Source: Membranipora membranacea (taxonomy: Eukaryota; Bryozoa; Gymnolaemata; Cheilostomatida; Membraniporidae). Taken from it: 64,000 bases of DNA. Below are positions 13,248-23,200 of the stretch, piece by piece. Both the position numbers and the translations under genes were made by a program. The number at the start of each line of letters is the position of its first letter. The stretch's first letter is position 1. The notes under the pieces are model-generated. The model searched no databases and was not told where the DNA came from. It saw only the letters and a list, made by a program, of their open reading frames with translations. Where the stretch lies: assembly GCA_914767715.1 (NCBI GenBank), contig OU612068.1, forward strand, positions 22,506,001-22,570,000. The letters run 5' to 3'.

Positions 13248-13634
13248 TCAGCGGCTTGGGTGGCTGAGTGGCTAGTGTGCTCGGATTGTTTTTTTACATA
13301 TCATCTCTTTCACTACTTGGTGGTTTATACCACAATTATAACATATTTGATGCGCAAGAGGCCCGAGTTTAAGTCCCGGTGAAGACAGAAATTTTTTAAA
13401 TATCATCCCTTTCACTACTTGGTGGTTTATACCACAATTATAACATGCTTGTTGCGCGAGAGGCCCGAGTTCAAGTCCTGGTGAAGACAGATCTTTTTTT
13501 TACATATCATCTCTTTCACTACTTGGTGGTTTATACCACAATTATAACATGTTTGATGCGCGAGAGGCCCGAGTTCGAATCCCGGTGAAGACAGATTTTT
13601 TTTACATATCATCTCTTTCACTACTTGGTGGTTT
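13248..13634 (+). repeat. tRNA-related SINE head with 102-104-bp tandem array
   Basis: A tRNA-Leu/Ser-like 5' half (TGGCTGAGTGGCTAG, like an A box) is followed by three full and one partial unit of about 103 bp. Each unit starts with TTTCACTACTTGGTGG and contains a B-box-like GAGTTCGAATCCCGG. A relative lies at 27009-27170. It is not a functional tRNA gene, because the two halves are separated and repeated. Confidence 0.75.
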
Positions 13635-14100
13635 TGCAGCAAGGTCTAGATTTCTTAGCTAATGAATCGGTTTATGACCCTAGCTCAATCCAAAATTACC
13701 TATCTACGCCTTCCATCACCATTGTTGTGAACGAGTTTAGATGAATGTGGTTACGCGTAATGTGAATGCTAGTAGAGATTGTGAGTATGAGGAGTTTTAT
13801 GTATTACATTTGCTAGTTGCCTTCTCGTGTACAAGAGAAGACGACTACAAAGTATAACTAATATGTTAACAGTATGAATGAGAAGCCCTAGTTTATACAT
13901 GAATGAACATGGATGATTAGGGAGAGTGAGTGAAGTATTAATAGCAAGTAAAGGGCTTAGCTCGCGAACTCTTGATCCACCGAGAGAACTGAGCACATCA
14001 AAAACATTAATTGGAGCTGAAATATGTGGCAGCAGCACACAGATATCTAGCCACATATTCAGTATTGGATAGTTTTATAAAACAACAGAAAAACCTACAG

Positions 14101-14153
14101 AAAAAAAACAACAACAACAACCAACAACCAACAACAACAAACAACAACAACAT
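14101..14153. repeat. CAA/CCAA microsatellite
   Basis: AACAACAAC repeats with CCAA interruptions. Confidence 0.85.
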
Positions 14154-14406
14154 GATTGCGTGATTGAGGTTGCGAGTTTATATCTTGTTCTGTTTATATT
14201 TGTATATGTTTTTCTATCATGACGTTGTCTCTCACCCATGTTTTTGTCTATCTCTAGGTTCGATATCACCGTAACATGACAGGTCAATCAGGATTAAATT
14301 ACTTTGATGGTTGTCGATTCAGAGGTAGAATAGTGTAATTCGGTGAGTTGTTTATTTATATGAATTGAGCATTTGCCATTAACTAGTTGTTAGTGTACAC
14401 CCCAGA

Positions 14407-14634
14407 GTGCACAATTTAGAGTGCATCACCATAGCACACAACAGAGAAACTCATCTTAATTTACCCAACACCCTTGTTTGTTCATACAGTACTAGACTGA
14501 AGACTGTTTGGGACTTGTTTATTTCAATTGTTTATCTCTGGAATTCAGCTGAACTACAAAACATTTGTTCATATGCTACATTTAAAAGGCAACTCCAAAA
14601 CACTTCTTTTCATAACACCTTGTTTTTCTCCTAG
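14407..14634 (+). mobile_element. LINE ORF2 C-terminal remnant
   Basis: A 75-residue open stretch reads like the end of a non-LTR retrotransposon ORF2: TRLKTVWDLFI, then LWNSAELQN, then ATFKRQLQ. This is the usual order after the reverse transcriptase thumb in CR1/L2-like elements. No upstream RT remains, so it is a 5'-truncated insertion of a different family from the LINE at 21-26 kb. Confidence 0.6.
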
Positions 14635-14756
14635 ATCTGAGGCTTGATCTAACCAGCGAGTTTGTCAATTCAGTTGTCGTCCATAAACTCCAACAATCCC
14701 TCGTAATTGTTCACATATTCCTTGAAGCTCACAGGCTGGACATTGTTTGTTTATTC

Positions 14757-15017
14757 GGTTGATTAAAAAGGTTGATTAAAATCAGATGACATATCACACG
14801 CCACATCCTGAAGCATGGGCGGCGAAATACTAGTTGCCTTAGGGGCTAGGCTGCAATATCTGCGCCCATTTGCTCTCAGTTTGCAGGCAGGTTGGAGCAC
14901 ACCTGGGGGTCCAACCAAACCCCAGCAGTCAGTAGACTTCAGTGGGATTCGAACCCACGACCTTCAACATTTGCATGCTGAAGGGACGGCGCTCTAACCA
15001 ACTGAGCTACCTCCTAC
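14757..15017 (-). mobile_element. tRNA-headed SINE, copy 1
   Basis: On the minus strand a tRNA-like head (GGTAGCTCAGTTGGTTAGAG A box; GTGGGTTCGAATCCCAC B box) is followed by a central domain (CCAGGTGTGCTCCAACC) and two TTTTAATCAACC tail units. A 5-bp TATTC direct repeat flanks it. A second copy sits at 50857-51130. It ends 27 bp before the splice acceptor of the stranded GPCR exon. Confidence 0.88.
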
Positions 15018-15044
15018 TATTCATAATGACACCTTCTCTTTTAG

Positions 15045-15330
15045 GAAAGCGGTTAGAGCCGTACTTGGAGCATCCATAGTATTCATTGTGTTCATGATGC
15101 CAAGAGCAGTGGTATTTCTGTTTGCAAAGTATTGGGATCCAGAAATCGTCAAATCCAACTCTGATCCTGGCAATGTCACTTTAATTGTGGACATCATAGC
15201 TTATACGCTTCAATATTCTAATCATTCTATTAACTTTTTTGTGTATGCACTAGCCAACAACAAGCTGTGTTTCAAACGATGTAAGTGCTTGCTATCTGGC
15301 GATGTTGTCCAGAAAGTTGATGACAGTTGA
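15045..15330 (+). pseudogene. Stranded GPCR last exon (TM6-TM7)
   Basis: A normal acceptor (CTCTTTTAG) is followed by an open exon homologous to exon 5 of GPCR A and D: KAVRAV, a TM6 with the family proline, WDPE, and NFFVY in TM7. It runs past the usual CFKR stop into a short Cys-containing tail ending VDDS. No TM1-TM5 exons exist on + between 11.4 and 15 kb, so alone it cannot make a receptor. It is open and unbroken, so recent loss of the other exons, or use as an alternative exon, remains possible. Confidence 0.75.
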
Positions 15331-15395
15331 CCTTTTGACCTGTTGTTAACCCATTATATATAATTCACATATATTAATTCTGATCTCAAACGCCC

Positions 15396-15830
15396 CTGTT
15401 GAACCCACAAACGTCGCAAACGTCAAAACGTCGCAATCTAGCGTTCCACTAACGTCGCAATCCCAAAAACGTCGCAACGAAGGGTTTTTATAACGTCGTA
15501 AACCCACAAACGTCGAAATTTTTTAAACGTCGCAATAGCTCGAACCCACTAACGTCGCAAATGTCGCAACTCAACAGAAATGCCGAGTTGTCTTCTCATT
15601 TGATGCAAATTGGTGATGATGATTTGTTTCGAGAAGTAGATAGGAGCATAGGATTTTCAAAACACGGTGGGGAATTGAATATCAATATTATATATTGTGC
15701 TATGGATAATTGTTGAGGATTTTTCAAGTTATTTGAATCATCTTTTTCACTTTTTGTATTGTTACCTCAGCATCCATCAATGCTGTCATAAAAGGGATGC
15801 TAACCAACATCTAGCAGATAAAGTGACATA
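15396..15830 (+). repeat. Left terminal inverted repeat
   Basis: Pairs with 17795-18228. It holds at least six exact ACGTCGCAA motifs plus variants, spaced 15-35 bp apart in the first 190 bp; the inner part is unique sequence shared by both ends. Confidence 0.88.
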
Positions 15831-16372
15831 CAAATTTGTAATATGCCTTAATGTTTGATTTAGCCGATGTTTGAAGTCATCAAGAGGTATTGACACAGGT
15901 GGATTGAGTGCTATATTTTTTCCTCTTGCTGACATAGCCTTAAGCCATTGATAAAAAAAAGTCTTACATCATTTCCATGATGAAACGCTTTGGTTTTTCC
16001 CATATGAATCAAGTCAAACTTTTTTTATATCACGTGCCATGTAAGCTTGAGCTGTTGCATTGTAAGGATCGACGATGCTCGGATAAAGGAAACAATTTTT
16101 CAATTTTCATTTCAATGGGAGTTGCTCCCTCACAAATTAAAGTAGGATAACTCATAACTATTTTTCTACATCCTACTTATGAGATAAAATGTTATGGTAG
16201 ACAGTAAGTCCATTCTCCCTGGTTGGAAATAAATTAACCTTGGTTACAAACAGATGCACATGAACAACCATCTGAGAGCCCTGAGCGTGTTTATTGTGAA
16301 GTTTGATCAATGGAAGCAAAAACCTGTGTGCCTAGACAATATTGTGTGCCATGTGAATATTTTGTCTTATAT

Positions 16373-16451
16373 ATATACACACATAAATTTGTATATATAT
16401 AGTAATAAATAAATATATATATATATATCTATATATGCATTTATATATATA
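16373..16451. repeat. AT microsatellite
   Basis: Interrupted TATATA tract inside the long-TIR element. Confidence 0.85.
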
Positions 16452-16774
16452 TGATGTAGGCGTTGGCTGACCATGTTTGATTTATGGATAATGGATAATC
16501 AGTAGAATATGGCTACAGCAGATCTACTTAGCTCTTTTTTATTTTATTCATTGACCCCTCCTCCATACCATAGGTAGTAGGCAGCCCACTGTATGTATAG
16601 GTAGAATAGATAGACACTGTTTCACCTGCTGGCTAGATAGAAAAAGTCAGGTTGCATTTTTAGAGGTAGGATAATGGCTTTTGGGTACCCAGGCATAGTT
16701 GAACTGCAGATTTTATCAATTGATTTCATTACTAAACAAGCGAATCACGATAAAAAAATTTGCTGGCTCCTTAC

Positions 16775-16838
16775 CCTGTCTTGACAAGCTTTGCCGGAGA
16801 GGGTTCCCTCTCCTTCTAGCAATGCTTGTCGAGACAGG
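16775..16838. repeat. CTTGACAAGC hairpin, copy 2
   Basis: Outer arms CCTGTCTTGACAAGC and GCTTGTCGAGACAGG enclose an inner hairpin GGAGAGGG/CCCTCTCC. It shares outer arms with 38285-38358 and the half copy at 595-613. Confidence 0.8.
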
Positions 16839-17794
16839 CTACTGTTTGCCATGCTCTTTCAAGACGCAGCACTTTGAAGACTTCTATTTCAGAGAGTAAA
16901 CAATAACGAATCAATAAAATTTAAGAGGATAACACATCCCATAATGCATATCTATGGAATTCCTAAACCAAAGTATATTGAGAATTTAGAATTTGTCTTG
17001 AATTTTATAGGGAAACTCATATATTATATAACCATGGCCGCATTAACAATGAGCCCCTTGGTCACAAAGCGATATTAAATTCTGTAAATTTGCAGTTGCA
17101 CTATCATTGACCTGCAGTCCACAGTCAAGGTCCCTGCCAATAACTCAAATTTCTTTGACCAGGATATGAGTTTACAATCTGCATTTCAGTCTACAACCTA
17201 TTGTGGTACATTCAATTTTTTTATAAGACTTAAACATTGAAAAACGACAAGCTCAAAATCTTGTTCAGAGGTGCTCGAGCACTCTAGATTACAGAGTGAT
17301 AAAAACACAATTGCCATTACCCAATGCAATGTTCTAAAATCGCCACCTATTGTATGCTAATGCTTCATATGGTATCCAGTTTAGGTTTTATTATCATCAA
17401 ATTTATATGAAAACCATGAAGTTTCATCTTGGGAAAAGCTCCTTAGTTAGTAGATGAAGGATAATTCATAAAGAGATGAAGCGGTTCATGCATAAATGAT
17501 TTCATATTTTTTTCCTATTTCTGGTATTCGAAGTAGTGTAAAATCATACTTCAAGCATAGCCTATATCAAACATGACGGTATATTTCAAGCTTGACATGT
17601 ATGCAGATATTCGCCTTACTTGTGCTAAACCCTGATAAGCATCCTGTATAAGACAGCAGTAATGAATTCTGAGGTAACAAGTTTTGTCATGAGCCTAGGA
17701 AGTTCAAAGTTTTTCTCTGATAGAAATTGGTACAATATCCTTAATATTTCCACTCCCATAGTGTTTTGAAATCTGTATCCTCTACCAATTGGTA

Positions 17795-18228
17795 TGTCAC
17801 TTTATCTGCTAGATGCTGATTAGGGTCCCTTTTATGACAGCATAATTTGATTCTGAGGTAACAATAAAAAAAGTGAAAAAATGATTCAAAATGACTTGAA
17901 AAATACTCAACAATTATCCATAGCACAATATTATAACGTTGATATTCAACTCCCCACCGTGTTTTGAAATTCGTAGGCTCCTATCTACATCTCGCAACAT
18001 ATTATCATCACCAATTTGCATCAAATGAGAAGACAACTCGGCATTTTAGTTGAGTTGCGACGTTTGCGACGTTAGTGGGTTCGAGCTATTGCGACGTTTA
18101 AAAAATTGCGACGTTTGTGGGTTTGTGACGTTATAAAAACTCTTCGTTGCGACGTTTTTGGGATTGCGACGTTAGTGGAACACTAGATTGCGACGTTTTG
18201 ACGTTTGCGACGTTTGTGGGTTCAACAG
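17795..18228 (-). repeat. Right terminal inverted repeat
   Basis: Inverted partner of 15396-15830, with a few substitutions and small indels, so the ends have diverged since insertion. Confidence 0.88.
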
Positions 18229-20276
18229 CCCCCATATAAAAAAGGGGCCTTCAAGGTTAGGTTGCAAGGTCTCAGGTTATAAGAAAACAAAATGATAAAT
18301 GAAGCATTTATTTAGTGTAACTGGTGTGAAAAGAAACACATAATTTTTAAAATACCAATGCAAACAAACATTACTACCAAACTGCATCAAAATCCCAAAT
18401 CAGCATATGCCTAGATATTGTGCTCAATAACCAAATTTCCAAGTCTCGGAGTTGACCCCTCCTGAGACAGCTACTTTACCAATTCTTGTATGTCAATCGG
18501 ACTCTGACTCTACCACCTGTGGCCATGTCAGTGCTGAATTCTAAATTGTCTAATGATAGCGAAAACAATACATAACAGCTTTGATCTCGATCATCTTTGG
18601 TCAAACAAAACTTCAATGAAGAAACAGATGTTCTTATCTGCCAATGAAATCCCCTGGCCAAAATTTTAATCTGCTGCCTTTCTCATTTCCACATCCCATT
18701 TCCGATAGAGGAGGAATAAATCATAATATAGGTAAATCGGGTCTAATTAGAGTTAGGTAGTTAGACACATCTTTTATTAGCATGTGCTCAGGAATGTTTT
18801 ACCAGCTACTTTTTTGAATGAAAATGTACCTAAACCTCATTTTTATTGTCACAATCACTTCTCTATCTATCTCTCACAAAAAGACTTATGTTTTTTTTTA
18901 ATGAGGAAGAATATGAAACTTGACTAACCATCTAATCTTAAACTTGATGAACTCAATATACATCTGCAGCTGGTGTTGGAAGGATCACTAGATCCAGAAC
19001 TGGGTCTACTTTTTTATTTTCGCTTTCTTTCACGGTCAGGTTTTGCTGAACTATGGTAAAACAATTTTATACCCGTCATAGATTACAGAAAGTGCCGCAT
19101 ATCAAACAAAGAGTCATACTCAGTTCCTGTCATGACTGTAAACTCAAAGCTCAAGACTTACCATATGAAGATCAGTCAATACTAAATCAAATGATGAGAA
19201 TAACGTAAAAAATTGTCTAAATTCAGATTTATGACTGCTGATCACATCACATAGAGCTGGGTTTGATCCTGGGTTGGGGAGTTGTTCTGACCAATTTGTA
19301 GTACAATGTACTAATAGGTGGTTGTACAACAGATTTGACTTGTTAGGCCTTAAGCCAGTCAATAGCCTGAGTCAGGATCGGTTCAATAGCCGTGACAACC
19401 CTATCTACTGCCCCTATGGTTTTGCCTGTGGCTCAAGTTTCATCCAATGGCGATCAACTATGCCATCACTACCTTTGTAAAGATCACCAAACTTTCAATA
19501 GAACAGCCTTCCTCAACAATGATGTAGTTTTTAAGAAATCCAATTGAGAAGGCTTTTTTTGTGCATTGTCTCACATGTCCAAGTGACATGATTGGCAAAT
19601 GATATTGATATATACGTAAATATTAAAACTGTAGTGATTTAATTGAGAATTTCTTCCATGAAAGTCCAAAAACACTTGCAAAGAATGAGAAAAACTGGAG
19701 AAGTGTTTTGCCACACTTCAAACCATAATAGGTACAGTGCACAGATGTACATTATTCATTCTTTATAACCATAATAACATTATATAATAACATAATATAA
19801 TATAACATAATAACATAATATAATATAATATCATAATATAATATAATAACATAATATAATAAAATAACATAATATATTTTATCACAACAATTCAAGGTTT
19901 AAACTGCCAAGGATATTAAATTCATATCTGTTACCTATTTACATTAAAATATTGTGTGTAATCATCGAAGATTATAAGCGCAATGCAGCAATACCACGCC
20001 TGCTCACAGAAAATTCTACACTGATTAAATTATTATTGCTACAGATGCTATTTTAGAATTCCCATGTACACAGGTATGTGAGAGATCTATTACGTTAAAG
20101 AAACGTGATCAAGCAATGAGGGTGATAACTGATTTACAGACAAATGACGGTGAAGCGTTGCTGATTATACTGAGTATGCTTTGCTGAAAAATGGAATGAA
20201 AATCGAAAACAAAACTTTTGTATCTCACACTCCCAGAGAAGTGATGCATGGTACACCCTTTAAAAATGATCAAAAC
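18229..20276. other. Intergenic to GPCR-D 3' end
   Basis: No exon seen; an AT-rich minisatellite lies at 19769-19878. Confidence 0.5.
19769..19878. repeat. AT-rich minisatellite (ATAATATAACATA-like)
   Basis: Irregular repeats of ATAACATAATATAAT. Confidence 0.85.
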
Positions 20277-23200
20277 TTATCGTTTAAAACACAGTTTGTT
20301 GTTGGCTAGCACATACACAAAAAAGTTAATTGAATGATTTGAATATTGAAGCATAGAAGCTATGATATCAATGATTATAGTGATATCGCCTAGAGAGTTG
20401 GATTTGACACTTTCTGGATCCCAATATTTTGAAAACAGGTAAACCACTGCTTTAGGTAGCATGAGCACAATGAATACTATAGATGCTCCGAGTACGATTC
20501 TAACCGCTTTCCTGAAAGAGATTGTGAGAAAAAGTGTCATTAGAATGAACAATCAATTTATGAGATTGTTTTGAAACTGTAAATTCTTAAGCATTTAACA
20601 ATATAATGGGTTGACTGTGAATGATTGTGTTAAAACTGGAAGGATAAATCTGAGGATTATACAATACAATTGGTAATATAATATATTAAATTAAACTTAA
20701 GCATAGTTGAACGTAACTTAAATAACAGTCTAGTCGGAGTTGCATGGGGAAAGGTTGATATAGGTACTTTGGGATTGAGGTAGGGTCAGCCTCATTTCAA
20801 AGGCTCCTGTGTTGTTTGTTTTTGCAAAAACAATAGAAAACATAATGTTGAGCAGTGAGCCGTTCACTGTCATATCTATTAAGAAACAGTGTAATGTAAG
20901 GAGGTGGAATGGGCGACTCCCTGAAAGAAAACTACTATTTCAAGTTATATATATACTTTTATTGTCAGCAACAATTCATTATTTCAAATGTTTTTCATGA
21001 TGTGACATAAATGGCAAAAAAGAAAAATGATACAAACAAAGACTCAACAAAAAATATAAGACTATGCCAATAAACTAAAAAAATGTTGCATTAGCCTTTT
21101 CTTAAACATATTCAAAGTAAGAGTGCTTCTCAATGAAGAGGGTAAAATATTAAAGTTTGTTGCTATTTTGTGGTTTAAGTTGTCTAATGGAGGTTTGAGT
21201 AAGTGTGTATCTCTTCTTGGAAATCGGTGTGGTGTGGTAACAAAAAAATCAGAGATGTATGGAGGTGATAAATTATTCAGAGCCTTAAATCCCGTAATGC
21301 AAGTAAAATAATTGCTCAGTATTGGAAGGGGTAAAATTTTAAGTGATGTACATAGGTCATTAGTAGGTGACAAATAAAAAGGTATATGTTGAACATTGGC
21401 CACAATTCTCAAGGCTCTTTTTTGCTGAGTGAAAATAGGGTTTGTGATATTTGATGCACATAAGTTGTAATATATATGGATACCATAAATGAGATAACAG
21501 TGAATAAATTGAAAATAAAATTGTTTAGCAGAATGCGTGGTCAAGTAGGGTCTGCATAGCTTAAGTAAGTTAGTATTTTTTGACACCTTATCCAAAACAG
21601 TCTCACAATGGCCATTCAATGAAAATGAGTCAGATATCTTAAAGCCAAGAAGTTCAGTTTCATGCCTTTGAAATATTTGGTTATTGTCAATTTTTAAATT
21701 TAATGATGAATCCTCTCCAAAAGAACTTAAAAAGTGTGATTTTTTATAATTTATTGTCATGTGATTATTTTTGCACCACTTGTTGATTGAAACCAAATCT
21801 CGATTACAAATTTGAACTAATGTAGAGGGAACAGAATGGCTTGCTACAAAAACAGTGTCATCAGCATATGCATAAGAGTTCGAGGAGAGAGGTAGATTTA
21901 GTAGGTCATTTATATAAATCTGAAATAAAGTTGGTGCCAGTATTGAACCTTGCGGCACCCCAATATTGATGTCAAGTATTGATGACACTGCACCATCAAA
22001 ATGAACATACTGAGACCTGTCCTGTAGAAATGATGAAAGCAACAAAAATGCCTTGTTCTCAAAATTAAAGTTCTGTAGTTTATTTTTTAATATTTGGTGA
22101 TCAACACAATCAAATGCCTTGCAGAAATCAATAAACAGAAAAATACTCTTCCTTTGTTTGAGTTTCTCAGAAGAATAGTCAGAAATAATTTTGTGAACGG
22201 CGTCGCTGCATGAATGTGCAGTGCGAAAACCGGACTGCGATGAAGATATTAGATGGTTTTCATTCAAAAATATCTGTATATTAATATTTAAATGTTTTTC
22301 AAATATCTTTGAAAGAACGGGTAAAACTGATATAGGTCTATAATTTCCTGGGTCATCTTTTGACCCTGACTTAAAAATAGGGGTTACGCGAGCAATTTTC
22401 CAGACTTTTGGGAATACTCCTTCATCTAAAATTCTATTGAAAATATCTGTGAGCACTGGACCTATGTAGGGAAATGTTTTGTTTAACATCCGAACTGAAA
22501 TCTGGTCAGGACCAGTGCTTTTGCTTATGGGTATTGATTTTAGAAGCTTATGCAATGAGACTGTTGTGAATTTTGGAAATTGTTTCAAACCTTTGTGGTG
22601 GTAATTTGGTAAAGTACTAGAAAAATCCGAAATCAACGAAAAATCCTTTGATAGCTTCGCAGCGATAGATGTAAAATGCTCGTTCAAATTACTGCTAGAA
22701 ATATCAGCAGCATTGTCAATGTAGGTTTTAGTTTTGTTTCCGATATTTAGCGCATTCCACAATGATTTGGTATTATGGCCTTTGGAATTTTCTACCAGTT
22801 TTGTCATATACTTCTTCTTTTTTCTTTTTATCATGTTAGTCACTAAGTTTCTTTCAGTTTTATAAAAATCCCATAAATTTTGAGATTTATATTGATCTCT
22901 TAGTCTCATATGATCACGCACTTCATCATCAATCCACATAGGAAGGACCTCAGATTTGACATAGCGAGTCCTCCGTTTTATAAGTTTTGATGTTAAATTT
23001 AAGAAAGTTTCATTGAAATTCTCTATGACATGGTTGATGTTGCTGTAACATAGAGATTGGTGCCAGTCAACATTGCTGAAATATTTGTGTATATTTTCAT
23101 CGGTAAATTTGCTATAATCGTTGAAATTTATCTTAATTCTTTTCTCTGATTTTACAACACCCTTTTTTCGTATTGCCATAACCAAAAAATGATCACTTAA

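Larger units (their letters stand above)
12877..14406. other. Gene-free stretch with repeats
   Basis: Contains the tRNA-related tandem array and a CAA tract; no convincing exons. Confidence 0.45.
15396..18228. mobile_element. Non-autonomous element with 435-bp inverted ends
   Basis: The two ends, both starting CTGTTGAACCCACAAACGTC when read inward, are inverted copies for about 435 bp. The outer 190 bp carry repeated ACGTCGCAA motifs. The 1.96-kb middle has no long open frame and no recognisable transposase. Target duplication is not clear (only C residues match). The long ends with subterminal motifs resemble foldback or MULE-type DNA transposons; the superfamily is not established. Confidence 0.85.

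Noticed and set aside
14650-14745. Minus-strand frame SFKEYVNNYEGLLEFMDDN followed by a stop
   Set aside because: Looks protein-like but has no family I know, no partner exon, and sits between two mobile elements.
15000-15017. tRNA-like sequence at 14940-15017 and 51055-51125
   Set aside because: Not tRNA genes: the anticodon arm has an oversized loop and both are heads of SINEs with tails and target duplications.
19144-19480. GGTTTGATCCTGGG near 19258 as the B box of another SINE
   Set aside because: No A box at the right distance, no second copy in the window.
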